NCBI RefSeq assembly: GCF_958431955.1
Contig: NZ_CAUASN010000011.1
Span: 4,335 to 68,334, forward strand
Direction: 5' to 3'
Source: an uncultured Adlercreutzia sp.
Lineage (GTDB): Bacteria > Actinomycetota > Coriobacteriia > Coriobacteriales > Eggerthellaceae
DNA: 64,000 nucleotides
Both the position numbers and the translations under genes were made by a program. Below, one piece after another: positions 8,259 through 16,657 of this stretch. Within the stretch, counting starts at the first letter, position 1. Each line of letters opens with the position of its first letter. The notes below the pieces were generated by a model that made no database searches, was not told where the DNA came from, and saw nothing but the letters and a program-made list of their open reading frames with translations.

Positions 8259-9572
8259 ATGGCATTGCCAATCGTCGCCATCGTCGGCCGCCCGAACGTG
8301 GGCAAGTCGACGCTGGTCAACCGCATCGCCCAAACGAGCGAGGCCATCGTCCACGAAATGCGCGGCGTCACGCGCGACCGCAGCTACCACAAGGCCGACT
8401 GGAACGGCGTGGAGTTCATGCTCATCGACACCGGCGGCATCGAGATGGGCGGCGATGACGCCTTCCAGGGCTCCATCCGCTCCCAGGCCTTCGAGGGCGC
8501 CCGCGAGGCCGACGTCATCATCTTCCTCGTGGACGGCAAGACCGGCATCAACGCCGACGACGAGGAAGTGGCCCGCATCCTGCAGAAGGCCAAAAAGCCG
8601 GTGTTCCTCGCCGTGAACAAGATGGACAACCCCGCCCGCATGGACGAGGTGTGGGAGTTCTACGCCCTGGGTCTGGGCGATCCGTGGCCGGTGAGCGCCC
8701 AGCACGGCAACGGCACGGGCGACTTGCTCGACGAGGTAGTAAACGAGCTGCGCAAGTGCGACCTTGCCCCCGAGGAAGAGGTGGAGGCCATCAACGTGGC
8801 CATCATCGGACGGCCGAATGCGGGGAAGAGCTCGCTCACCAACAAGCTCACCAACAACGACCGCTCCATCGTGTCTGACGTGGCCGGCACCACCCGCGAC
8901 GCCATCGACACGCTCGTGGAGCACGAGGGGCAGATGTACCGCATCGTGGACACGGCGGGTTTGCGCCGCAAGAGCCAGATCGACGAGGACGTGGAGTACT
9001 ACGGCTTCGTGCGGGCCATGCGCGCCATCGACCGGGCCGATGTGGCCCTGCTCGTCATCGACGGTACCTTGGGCCTCACCAACGAGGATCAGCGCGTGGC
9101 GGGGTATGCCGCCGAGCGCGGCTGCGCCATGGTGATCGTGCTGAACAAGTGGGACATCGTGGAGGGCCCCGAGGCCAAGGAGAAGATCCGCGAGCGCATC
9201 GAGGACCGCATGACGTTCGTGGGCTACGCGCCGGTGGTGGCCATCTCGGCGCTCACGGGCAAGCGCGTCGACCGCATCTGGGGTGCCATCGACGAGGTGT
9301 ACGCGAACTACAGCCGCACCATCCCCACCAACCAGCTGAACACCTGGCTCGCCGGCATTCGCGAGACGGGGCACACCGTGTCGAAGGGCAAGGCCGTGCT
9401 GCGCATGAAGTACCTCACCCAGACCGGCACCTGCCCGCCCTACTTCACGTTCTTCGTGAACCGGCCCGACGTGGTGGATGACAACTACGAGCGCTACCTG
9501 GAGAACCGCATGCGCGAGGCCTTCCCGCTCACGGGCACGCCTGTCCGCTTCAAGTTCAAGAAGAAGGACTAG
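8259..9572 (+). CDS. der: Ribosome-assembly GTPase Der (EngA)
   Basis: Tandem-G-domain GTPase needed for 50S subunit maturation, 437 aa. The first G domain starts with VGRPNVGKSTLVN (about 8-20) and has DTGGIE and NKMD. The second starts with IGRPNAGKSSLTN (about 185-197), with DTAGLRR and LNKWD. A KH-like C-terminal domain ends in RFKFKKKD. A weak ribosome-binding site (AGAGGA) precedes the ATG. Confidence 0.96.
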   Translation: MALPIVAIVGRPNVGKSTLVNRIAQTSEAIVHEMRGVTRDRSYHKADWNGVEFMLIDTGGIEMGGDDAFQGSIRSQAFEGAREADVIIFLVDGKTGINADDEEVARILQKAKKPVFLAVNKMDNPARMDEVWEFYALGLGDPWPVSAQHGNGTGDLLDEVVNELRKCDLAPEEEVEAINVAIIGRPNAGKSSLTNKLTNNDRSIVSDVAGTTRDAIDTLVEHEGQMYRIVDTAGLRRKSQIDEDVEYYGFVRAMRAIDRADVALLVIDGTLGLTNEDQRVAGYAAERGCAMVIVLNKWDIVEGPEAKEKIRERIEDRMTFVGYAPVVAISALTGKRVDRIWGAIDEVYANYSRTIPTNQLNTWLAGIRETGHTVSKGKAVLRMKYLTQTGTCPPYFTFFVNRPDVVDDNYERYLENRMREAFPLTGTPVRFKFKKKD

Positions 9573-9575
9573 CCC

Positions 9576-10283
9576 ATGGCAGCGGTAATCGGTTGGCTGG
9601 TTCTGGCCTTCGTCGTCTCGTTTTTGCTCGGCTCCATTCCCTGGGGCGTCATCATCTCGAAGCTGGCCTTCAAGAAGGACCTGCGCGAGGAGGGCAGCGG
9701 CAACATCGGCACCACCAATGCTATGCGCACGCTGGGGAAGGCCGGAGGTGCCGCGGTGTTCGCGCTCGACTTCGGGAAGGGCATCGCCGCAGGGGCACTG
9801 GCGGCCTACCTGTTTGCGCGGGCCATCGCACAGGTGCCGGTGGACGCGTCCTCGGCCGACGGGCAGGCGCTCCTTACCGCCTTCGGCCCGGCGGGCGTGA
9901 ACCCGGTGGCGCTTGCGATGGCGCTCGCCTTCGCCGGCTGCACGCTCGGGCACATCTTCAGCCCCTGGCTCAAGTTCAAAGGCGGCAAGGGCATCGCGGT
10001 GGCCGCCGCGTGTCTCTTGTTCGTCTACGGCCCGGTGGGCTTCCTCGTGGAGATCGTCGTGTTCGCCGGCGGCATCGCTCTCACGCGCTGCGTGTCGGTG
10101 GGCTCCATCGCCGCCGCGGTGGTGTGCCCGCTGCTCGGGTTGTATTTCTACTGGGGCCAGTGGGTGCCGTGGGCCATCATCTTGGCCACGGCCTGCGTGG
10201 TCATTTGGGCCCACCGCAGCAACATCGCCCGCCTACGCGCCGGCACCGAGAACAAGATCGGAAGTAAGAAGGAATCACGGTAG
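9576..10283 (+). CDS. plsY: Glycerol-3-phosphate acyltransferase PlsY
   Basis: Integral membrane enzyme that acylates glycerol-3-phosphate using acyl-phosphate made by PlsX; 235 aa. About five hydrophobic helices are visible. Conserved motifs are GSIPWGVIISK (about 21-31), the glycine-rich GSGNIGTTNAMRTLGK (about 42-57) and FKGGKGIAVA near residue 133. It starts three bases after der. It is separated from gpsA, which supplies its substrate, by 306 bases holding two palindromic repeat elements. Confidence 0.93.
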   Translation: MAAVIGWLVLAFVVSFLLGSIPWGVIISKLAFKKDLREEGSGNIGTTNAMRTLGKAGGAAVFALDFGKGIAAGALAAYLFARAIAQVPVDASSADGQALLTAFGPAGVNPVALAMALAFAGCTLGHIFSPWLKFKGGKGIAVAAACLLFVYGPVGFLVEIVVFAGGIALTRCVSVGSIAAAVVCPLLGLYFYWGQWVPWAIILATACVVIWAHRSNIARLRAGTENKIGSKKESR

Positions 10284-10298
10284 CGATTCCCCGAGATC

Positions 10299-10408
10299 GG
10301 ACTTACGGGTAGCGCTCAGTCGCTCAGACAGTCCTCGCTCGGCGGAAATGTCCACTGGACATTTCCGTTCGCTGCGGAACTCGCTTGGTGAGCACCACCC
10401 GAAAGTCC
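10299..10408 (+). repeat. Dispersed nested-palindrome element, copy A
   Basis: The conserved core (GCTCAGACAGTCCTCGCT, then a hairpin, then TTCGCTGCGGAACTCGC) surrounds an inner perfect stem, GGAAATGTCC / GGACATTTCC, at 10344-10366. Outer arms GGACTTACGGGT (10299-10310) and ACCCGAAAGTCC (10397-10408) pair with one mismatch. It lies in the plsY-gpsA gap. Family members are at 10440, 11604, 31391, 36451 and 47791. No transposase and no evident target-site duplication. Confidence 0.85.
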
Positions 10409-10439
10409 TCTACGCTCAACCACGGTTGAGTGAAGCGGA

Positions 10440-10551
10440 AACGGCGGGTGTCTTGACCGAGCGAGTTCCGCAGCGACTGAAACAGGACTCAATGTCCTGT
10501 TTCACGAAGCGAGGACTGTTTGAGCGAATCAAGGTACTCGGTGGTTCCGCC
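10440..10551 (-). repeat. Dispersed nested-palindrome element, copy A' (inverted)
   Basis: Reverse-oriented copy only about 30 bases after copy A. Its inner stem (GAAACAGGAC / GTCCTGTTTC, 10479-10503) is different in sequence from that of copy A, yet fully paired. The core flanks (GCTCAAACAGTCCTCGCT and AGTCGCTGCGGAACTCGC on the minus strand) match the family. The outer arms pair only partially. A short extra hairpin, CTCAAC-cacg-GTTGAG at 10415-10430, lies between the two copies. Confidence 0.8.
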
Positions 10552-10589
10552 CTCGAGGGGCTTCGGGCGAGCAAGTGAAAGGAACGTGA

Positions 10590-11588
10590 ATGAAAGTAGC
10601 CGTTATTGGAGCGGGGAGCTGGGGGACGGCGCTCGCGCTCGTTCTGGCCGAGGCCGGCCACGACGTGATGCTGTGGGCGCGCACGCCCGAGGTGGCCGAG
10701 GCCATCAACGCCGAGCACCGCAACCCGCGCTATCTGTCCGACTACCGCCTGCCCGACGCTATCCGTGCCACCTCGGTGTACGCCGAGGCGTGCGAGGGCG
10801 CCGAGGCCGTGGTCATCGTGACGCCGTCGGCGGCCCTGCGCGATGTGGCCCGCGATCTGGCGGCGCTCATCGGCGAGAGCACGCCCGTCGTCATCTGCTC
10901 CAAGGGCGTCGAGGAAGCGACGGGGCTTCTGCCCATCGACACCTTCGCCGCCGAGCTGGGCGCGCCCGAGCGCATGGCGGTGCTGTCGGGCCCGACCCAT
11001 GCCGAGGAGGTCATCTGCCGCAAGCCCTCGGCTGCCGTGGTGGCCAGCGTGTCGGAAGCCACGGCGCTGTTCTTCCGCGGCCTGTTCGCCACGCGCTTCT
11101 TCCGCACCTACACCTCCACTGACGCGGTGGGCGTGGAGCTGTGCGCCGCCTTCAAGAACGTCATCGCCATCGCCGTGGGCATCTCCTACGGCATGGGCTT
11201 CGGCGACAACACGGCGGCCATGCTCATCACCCGCGGTCTGGCCGAGATGAGCCGCATGGTGGTGGCCGCGGGCGGCGAGGCCCTCACCTGCATGGGGCTC
11301 GGGGGCGCGGGCGACATGGTGGTCACCTGCATGTCGCAGCACTCGCGCAACCGCCGCTTCGGCGAGCAGTACGTGGCCCGCGGGCTCACGCTCGCCGACT
11401 TCACGGCCCAGACCCACATGGTGGTGGAAGGCGCCATCGCCTGCAAGACGCTTGCCACGCTGGAGGAGCGCTACCAGGTGGAGCTGCCCCTGACCGATAC
11501 CGTGCGCGCCGTCGTCTGGGGCGGAGTGGCTCCCCAAGAGGCCGCCGCAACCCTCATCGACCGCCCCCTGCGAAGCGAGTTCTACTGA
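10590..11588 (+). CDS. gpsA: NAD(P)-dependent glycerol-3-phosphate dehydrogenase
   Basis: Reduces dihydroxyacetone phosphate to glycerol-3-phosphate for phospholipid synthesis; 332 aa. The N-terminal Rossmann motif VIGAGSWGTALA is at residues 4-15. The GPTHAEEV motif (about 134-141), catalytic-Lys region AAFKNVIAIAVG (about 187-198) and C-terminal substrate loop SQHSRNRRFGE follow. The ribosome-binding site is AAAGGAA. Palindromic repeat elements flank it on both sides, so its mRNA ends may be shaped by them. Confidence 0.95.
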   Translation: MKVAVIGAGSWGTALALVLAEAGHDVMLWARTPEVAEAINAEHRNPRYLSDYRLPDAIRATSVYAEACEGAEAVVIVTPSAALRDVARDLAALIGESTPVVICSKGVEEATGLLPIDTFAAELGAPERMAVLSGPTHAEEVICRKPSAAVVASVSEATALFFRGLFATRFFRTYTSTDAVGVELCAAFKNVIAIAVGISYGMGFGDNTAAMLITRGLAEMSRMVVAAGGEALTCMGLGGAGDMVVTCMSQHSRNRRFGEQYVARGLTLADFTAQTHMVVEGAIACKTLATLEERYQVELPLTDTVRAVVWGGVAPQEAAATLIDRPLRSEFY

Positions 11589-11603
11589 GTTCCCCGATCC
11601 TCC

Positions 11604-11722
11604 GGCCCGAGATGCGGGACGGAGGCGCCGTGCTCAAACAGTCCTCGCTCGGCGGAAATGTCCACTGGACATTTCCGTTCGCTGCGGAACTCCGCGCGGA
11701 CCCCCGCCCCGCATCTCGGGCC
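11604..11722 (+). repeat. Dispersed nested-palindrome element, copy B
   Basis: Begins 15 bases after the gpsA stop. The outer perfect 15-base inverted repeat GGCCCGAGATGCGGG / CCCGCATCTCGGGCC is at 11604-11618 and 11708-11722. The core and inner hairpin (11664-11686) are identical to those of copy A, whereas the outer arms share no sequence with copy A. Confidence 0.88.
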
Positions 11723-11752
11723 TTCTCTCCCAATAACGAGCCTTTTTCTCAG

Positions 11753-11835
11753 GTTTCGCCAGGTAAACGGGGTGCATACGCCGTTGCAACCAAAGGGCCT
11801 TCCCGCTTGTCGGCGCGCGGGAAGGCCTTATTGTT
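11753..11835 (+). terminator. Structured segment ending in a strong terminator hairpin
   Basis: GGTT...AACC (11753-11791) encloses AACGG...CCGTT. A strong stem follows: GGCCTTCCCGC (11796-11806) pairs with GCGGGAAGGCC (11817-11827) and is followed by TTATTGTTGT. It probably ends transcripts coming from gpsA. A further two-stem structure (CCGAACGG...CCGTTCGG, 11844-11891, enclosing TCGGG-gcaa-CCCGA) comes next. I cannot assign either to a known riboswitch. Confidence 0.55.
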
Positions 11836-11925
11836 GTCATCAGCCGAACGGAGGGGTTCTCAATCGGGGCAACCCGAAGGCCGCCGTTCGGGCCTTGACA
11901 AACTATCACAGCGCTTCCGTCGCAC

Positions 11926-12067
11926 CGTCTCCTGCGTGAACCCTCCTCTCTCCTCTCTCTCAAAACCCTCGCGGCGGAAACCAATTCCATGCGCACGTTT
12001 CCCCTTCTCCTCCGTGCGTACTGAGCTTGAGGCCCTCCGGTTCCCCTGCCGGAGGGTCTCTCTTTTT
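11926..12067 (+). ncRNA. Candidate C/U-rich small RNA with anti-Shine-Dalgarno motifs
   Basis: Non-coding stretch between two terminators. It contains an unpaired C/U tract with CCTCCT (11942-11947). A hairpin follows with stem GCGCACG (11991-11997) / CGTGCGT (12013-12019), whose loop carries CTCCTCC. It ends in a canonical terminator at 12029-12067. Both C-rich motifs complement Shine-Dalgarno sequences, a layout known from C-rich-loop regulatory RNAs of Gram-positives. TTGACA at 11895-11900 could be a -35, but no good -10 follows it at the right distance, so the 5' end is a guess. Confidence 0.4.
12029..12067 (+). terminator. Rho-independent terminator before the kinase gene
   Basis: The stem GAGGCCCTCCGG (12029-12040) pairs with CCGGAGGGTCTC (12049-12060) with one G-T pair, and is followed by TCTTTTT. 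It separates the structured gpsA-kinase gap from the kinase promoter region. Confidence 0.8.
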
Positions 12068-12124
12068 GCCGCCTTCCCGTCTCCGATCAGGGGTCATGGG
12101 CGATTACCCCCTTGCGGTTTCGCG

Positions 12125-12147
12125 TCTGATACCGTAACGTTATCAGA
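12125..12147 (+). promoter_or_regulatory. Operator-like inverted repeat upstream of the hybrid kinase
   Basis: Perfect TCTGATA (12125-12131) / TATCAGA (12141-12147), 9 bases apart, 22 bases before the kinase GTG. Such a dyad just before a gene usually marks a dimeric repressor or regulator site. The regulator is not identifiable here. The A/T-rich half-sites differ from the surrounding GC-rich sequence. Confidence 0.5.
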
Positions 12148-12168
12148 TCGACACAAACGGAGGTGATC

Positions 12169-14727
12169 GTGGAAGATTCCCGCCAGAAGAGGTTCAGCGG
12201 CTCGTGGGTCATTGCCATTCTCCTGATCTTCGCGGTCATGGGCGCGTCGGTGTACGCCATCGCCCAGAAGACCTACGACGACATGTCCGATGCGGCCATC
12301 CAGAACCTCAACGAGAACCTCAACCTCATGCAGAACACCGTCGAGGCCATCATGGGCAGTGAGGCGGAGTTCCAGCAGCTCATCGCCGGCGAGATCGCCC
12401 AGGCTCCTGACCCTGCCACCTACGTGCTCGGCCTGCAGAACAACGGCACCACCTCCAAGATGTCGGTGGTGATGGAGGGGGAGGCGACGGGCATCTCCAA
12501 CGACGGGGAGCCCTTCGATCCCGCCGAGCTCGATTTCTCCGCTGGCGGCACGGTCATGGGGCTGCCCATCTCGCAGTCCTACGTGAACGACCGCGGCACC
12601 TGGGCCTACACCATCGCGTGCCCCATCGAGCGGGACGGCGCGGTCATCGGCACCCTGTACACCGAGTACGTCTACGATGCCATCGACCGGTCGCTGCCCG
12701 CCGGCTTCTACGACCAGCAGGCCGTGCTCTACCTCATGGACGCGGCCACCGAGCGCTTCGTGCTGAAGCCCGAGGGCATGGGGGAGCGCGATGCGGGGCA
12801 TTTGAACCTCGAGGACTTCTACCGGGCCAACAACGTGGTGGACGAGGACATCCTCGCGCTCGTGACGAGCGGCATCGCCAACAAGGAGAGCGTGCTGTTC
12901 GCCCACGAGGTGAAGGGCCGCGAGTCGCTGTGCTACCTCTGGTCGCTCAACGGCGGCACCACTTACCTGGTGGGATATGTGCCCATGGCCGCCATCCAGC
13001 GCGAGGGCCAGGCCGTGAACGCGGCCATCGCGCTCGTGGCCGCCATCACCGTGGTGGCCTTCGGGCTGTGCATCGCCATCTACGCTTACAACCGCCGCAA
13101 GCAGGCCCAGATCCAGCGCGCCCGCGAGGCCGAGCGCGCGCTGCACAACGAGCAGCTCGCCCAGGCGCTTCAGGCGGCTCAGGTGGCCAACGAGTCGAAG
13201 TCGGCGTTTCTGGCCAACATGTCCCACGACATTCGCACGCCCATGAACGCGGTGCTGGGATTCACCACCATCATCGAGAAGGAGGCCGACGACCCGGCCA
13301 AGGTGCGCGACTGCGCCAGCAAGATCATGGCCTCCGGGCGCCACCTGCTTGATCTTATCAACGACGTGCTCGACATCTCGAAGATCGAGAGCGGCAAGGC
13401 CACGCTCAACTTGGCCGAGTTCGATCTGGGCGACTCGCTTTCCGCGGTGGAGTCCATCATCGCGCCCATGGCCGCCGGCAAGCACCAGACGTTGCACACC
13501 GAGATCGCCGCCGTGCGCCACGAGCGCGTTATCGGCGACGAGACGCACCTGAACCAGATTCTCATCAACCTTCTGTCCAACGCGGTGAAGTACACCCCCG
13601 AGGGCGGCGATGTCTACCTGCGCTACATCGGGCTGCCCCAGCACTCCGATCAGTTCGAGCGCATCCGCATCGAGGTGGAGGACAACGGCTACGGCATGAC
13701 GCCGGAGTTCCTCGAGACCATCTTCGACTCGTTCACCCGCGCCGAGAACAGCACCACGAACAAGGTGCAGGGCACCGGCCTTGGCATGTCCATTACCAAG
13801 AGCCTCGTGGAGCTCATGGGCGGTACCATCGAGGCCCGCAGCGTGGAAGGGGAGGGGTCGCTGTTCCGGGTCGATCTGGAGCTGCGCATCCCCGACGCCC
13901 GCGCCCAGGGCTTCTTCTGGGAGCAGCAGGGCATCCGGCGCATGCTCGTGGTGGGCGACACGTCCGGCCGCGAGCTGTCGCACGGGCAGATGGAGGGCAC
14001 CGGGGTGGAGGTCCTCGCCGCCGCCGACGCGGCCGAGGCCGCCGAGCTTGCCGGGCCGGGAGGTTGTGAGCTCATCCTGTACGCCTGCGCGCTGCTCGAC
14101 GGGCGGGCGGTGGCCGCGGCCGAGGAGCTGCGCCGCGCCGTGGCGGACCCGGAGGGCTGCTGCCCGGTCATCTTCGTGCTCGATCACAGCTTCGATGTGG
14201 CCGAGGGCGTCGTCCTGCCGCCGTGCGCGGGCATCCTCGCCCGGCCGTTCTTTATGTCCACCCTGAAGCACGCGGTCGAGGAGATCACGGGCACGGGCGC
14301 GGCATCCGAGGCCGCCGCCTACGACGCGGTTTTGCAGGGCAAGCACTTCCTGGCCGCCGAGGACAACTTCCTCAACGCGGGCATTCTGAGCGAGCTTCTG
14401 GAAATCGAGGGCGCCACGGTGGAGATCGTCGAGAACGGCCAGCTCGCCGTCGAGCGCTTCGAGGCGAGCGAGCCCGGCGAGTTCGACGCCATCCTCATGG
14501 ACGTGCAGATGCCGGTCATGAACGGGCACGCCGCCACCCGCGCCATCCGCACCCTGGAGCGCGCCGACGCGCGTTTAATCCCCATCATTGCCATGACAGC
14601 CGACGCGTTCGTGGAAGACGAGAAGGCGGCGCTGGCCGCTGGCATGAACGCGCACGTTGCCAAGCCGCTCGAAATCAGCGAGCTGAAGAAGGTCGTGGAC
14701 CGCTACGTCGAGAAAGGACTCTCATGA
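12169..14727 (+). CDS. Membrane hybrid sensor histidine kinase
   Basis: 852 aa from the GTG at 12169, chosen because GGAGG lies 5 bases upstream; the GTG at 12163 would overlap that site. TM1 is at about 13-30. An extracytoplasmic sensor of about 250 residues follows, then TM2 at about 282-304 and a coiled linker. The HisKA motif NMSHDIRTPMNAV has phospho-acceptor His353. The HATPase_c domain has NLLSNAVKYTPEG, DNGYGM and GTGLGMS. A degenerate receiver (about 580-710) precedes a canonical receiver with Asp778 in LMDVQMPVMNG. No Hpt domain or separate response regulator is seen nearby. The stop overlaps the next gene, a solute-binding lipoprotein, which suggests the two work together in sensing. 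Confidence 0.9.
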   Translation: MEDSRQKRFSGSWVIAILLIFAVMGASVYAIAQKTYDDMSDAAIQNLNENLNLMQNTVEAIMGSEAEFQQLIAGEIAQAPDPATYVLGLQNNGTTSKMSVVMEGEATGISNDGEPFDPAELDFSAGGTVMGLPISQSYVNDRGTWAYTIACPIERDGAVIGTLYTEYVYDAIDRSLPAGFYDQQAVLYLMDAATERFVLKPEGMGERDAGHLNLEDFYRANNVVDEDILALVTSGIANKESVLFAHEVKGRESLCYLWSLNGGTTYLVGYVPMAAIQREGQAVNAAIALVAAITVVAFGLCIAIYAYNRRKQAQIQRAREAERALHNEQLAQALQAAQVANESKSAFLANMSHDIRTPMNAVLGFTTIIEKEADDPAKVRDCASKIMASGRHLLDLINDVLDISKIESGKATLNLAEFDLGDSLSAVESIIAPMAAGKHQTLHTEIAAVRHERVIGDETHLNQILINLLSNAVKYTPEGGDVYLRYIGLPQHSDQFERIRIEVEDNGYGMTPEFLETIFDSFTRAENSTTNKVQGTGLGMSITKSLVELMGGTIEARSVEGEGSLFRVDLELRIPDARAQGFFWEQQGIRRMLVVGDTSGRELSHGQMEGTGVEVLAAADAAEAAELAGPGGCELILYACALLDGRAVAAAEELRRAVADPEGCCPVIFVLDHSFDVAEGVVLPPCAGILARPFFMSTLKHAVEEITGTGAASEAAAYDAVLQGKHFLAAEDNFLNAGILSELLEIEGATVEIVENGQLAVERFEASEPGEFDAILMDVQMPVMNGHAATRAIRTLERADARLIPIIAMTADAFVEDEKAALAAGMNAHVAKPLEISELKKVVDRYVEKGLS

Positions 14728-16052
14728 AACGTCATCTTGGAGCCCGGGCGCGCCTTGCGGCCGCCATCTGCGCGCTGGCCCTCGCCGCGTCGCTCGCCGC
14801 CTGCGCCGCTGATGAGGGCGCGCAGAACCTGGCCGTCGTCGAGGATCCCTCCGGCGGCGCGTCGGCCGTCGTCAACTTCTTCAGTCCCATGGAGAAGGCC
14901 AACCCCGATGCCGAGAACACCGCCCGCACCGCGAGCGACATGACCATCGCCATGGCCGAGGAGCAGACCGGCGCCACCGTGGCCTACCGCACCTACACCG
15001 CCGAGGACTACCAGGACAAGACCTACGACGAGGTGTGCCTGGAGCGCGTGCGCGCCGATCAGGACGACATGTACCTGCTGAACCCCGACGCGCTCGTGGC
15101 CCTCGGCTCCGAGGGGCGGCTCGCCGACCTGTCGGGCCTGGCCTGCGCCCAGAACCTGCGCGAGGTGGTGAAGACGGCCAACACCGTGGACGGCAAGCTC
15201 GTGGGCATTCCCCAGGAGGTGGTCGCCTACGGCCTGTTCGTGAACAAGGACATCTTCGACGAGTGCGGGCTGGCGCTGCCGAGCACGCCCGAGGAGTTTC
15301 TGGAGTGCTGCCGGGTGCTCAAGGAGAAGGGCTACGACACGCCCGTGGGGGCGAACCGCTGGTGGCTCGAGACCTTCGTGTTCGCCCAGGCCTACGCCGA
15401 TATGTACAACGGCGGCGATGTGGCCGCCGAGGTGGCGGCCCTGAACGCCGGCGAGGCGCGCTACAGCGACTACCTGCGCCCCGGCTTCGAGTTTTTGAAG
15501 CAGCTGATGGACGCCGGCTACATCGACGCCGAGAACGCGCTGACGAGCGAGGCCTTCGAGGGCGCCGGCGAGGGCGACGACTTCATGGCGGGGAAGTGCC
15601 CCATGGTCATGGCCTACTGGGGCGCGGCCAACACCGACACCGCCTACGGCAACCCCTCCTTCACCATGGAGGTCATCGGCTTTCCCTCCGAGAAGGGGCA
15701 GATGCCCGTGGTGTCCATGACCGGCTACTCGGTGGGCGAGGGCTCCCAGCACAAAGACGACGCTCTTGCGGTGATGGACGTCATCCTGTCCGACGAGGCG
15801 CTTGCGCTCTACGCCGAGACCAACCGCGTGATCTCGCCCTCTAAGAACGTGAAGGTGGACTGCGTCGAGGCCCTGCGCCCCCTGAGCGAGAAGGTGGAGG
15901 CCGACACCTACGTGCTCGCCACGAACGCCGGCATGGACGTGGAGCAGTGGGGCAACGTGTGCCTCGTCGTGCGCGACCTTCTGGCCGGCGCGTCGGTGGA
16001 CGAGTGCATGGAAAAGATCGACGCGCTGCAGGACGAGGCGCTCGCGGCGTAA
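14724..16052 (+). CDS. Extracellular solute-binding lipoprotein (ABC family 1 type)
   Basis: 442 aa. The signal peptide has the lipobox LAAC, with Cys27 as lipidation site. The body reads as a carbohydrate-type family 1 solute-binding protein (VVNFFSPM, GIPQEVVAYGLFVNKDIFDECGL, FMAGKCPMVMAYWG). The ATG overlaps the kinase stop by four bases, so synthesis is coupled to the kinase. No permease or ATPase gene is in the window, so it may act as a ligand-presenting partner of the kinase rather than in import; that is inference. The ligand is unknown. Confidence 0.85.
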   Translation: MKRHLGARARLAAAICALALAASLAACAADEGAQNLAVVEDPSGGASAVVNFFSPMEKANPDAENTARTASDMTIAMAEEQTGATVAYRTYTAEDYQDKTYDEVCLERVRADQDDMYLLNPDALVALGSEGRLADLSGLACAQNLREVVKTANTVDGKLVGIPQEVVAYGLFVNKDIFDECGLALPSTPEEFLECCRVLKEKGYDTPVGANRWWLETFVFAQAYADMYNGGDVAAEVAALNAGEARYSDYLRPGFEFLKQLMDAGYIDAENALTSEAFEGAGEGDDFMAGKCPMVMAYWGAANTDTAYGNPSFTMEVIGFPSEKGQMPVVSMTGYSVGEGSQHKDDALAVMDVILSDEALALYAETNRVISPSKNVKVDCVEALRPLSEKVEADTYVLATNAGMDVEQWGNVCLVVRDLLAGASVDECMEKIDALQDEALAA

Positions 16053-16076
16053 GGGGTCTGGAGCCGTCCGCAGACG

Positions 16077-16541
16077 CTACCGACTGGTTTGCCGTTCCAG
16101 GTTCAGGAGGGCGGTCGCTACGGGGTCGGCGGGCTTGCCGGCGGCCGTGACGATGCGGTGCGTGGGGATGATCAGCGCGAGGGGGCTCTTCTTCACGGCG
16201 GCGCCCACCGTGCGGAAGGACTCGGGCGCGCCGAGGGCGCAGGCCAGCTCGCGAGCGGTGCGCACCTGCCCGTAGGGGATGCGCGCCACAGCCTCCCACA
16301 CCTCGCGCTGGAAGGGGCTTCCCGCGGCATCCCACGACACGGTGAAGGCCGTGCGCTTGCCGGCCAGGTACTCCATGATCTCGGTGGCGCATCGGTTGGC
16401 CGTCGCGCTCGGGCGCCGCGTGCCGGGAAGGGGCGCCTCGCCGAGCACCACGGCGGTGACGGTATCGGCCGCCGCGCCGATGGTGACGGGGCCGAAGGCG
16501 GTGGGGTAGGTGTAGAAGGTGCGCTCGTCGTCGCTGGGCAC
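16077..16541 (-). CDS. Ogt/alkyltransferase-like protein with Thr in place of the acceptor Cys
   Basis: 154 aa from a GTG with AAGGAG five bases upstream. The fold signatures of O6-alkylguanine-DNA alkyltransferase are clear: SPFQREVWEAVARIPYGQVRT, then an FRTVGAA region. However, the PCHR active-site motif reads PTHRIV, with Thr127 (codon ACG) where the methyl-accepting Cys should be. It therefore cannot perform normal suicide repair. It resembles the alkyltransferase-like (ATL) class, which binds damaged bases and recruits nucleotide excision repair, though ATLs usually carry Trp or Ala. It is convergent with the solute-binding gene. Confidence 0.85.
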   Translation of the reverse strand: MPSDDERTFYTYPTAFGPVTIGAAADTVTAVVLGEAPLPGTRRPSATANRCATEIMEYLAGKRTAFTVSWDAAGSPFQREVWEAVARIPYGQVRTARELACALGAPESFRTVGAAVKKSPLALIIPTHRIVTAAGKPADPVATALLNLERQTSR

Positions 16542-16657
16542 GGGTGCTCCTTGTCCTCGGATGCAGGTTTGCCGCTGCTGCCCATTATACGCCGCAGCCT
16601 CGTCGCCAGTGCGCTAGAATAGCGTCACTGGAACTTCGCGAGATGAGGATGCGCCCC

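Noticed and set aside
12094..14529. Large antisense frame over the hybrid kinase gene, and similar His/Gly/Arg-rich frames over most genes.
   Set aside because: Shadow frames: composition follows the third-codon bias of the real genes and they have no homology features or ribosome-binding sites.
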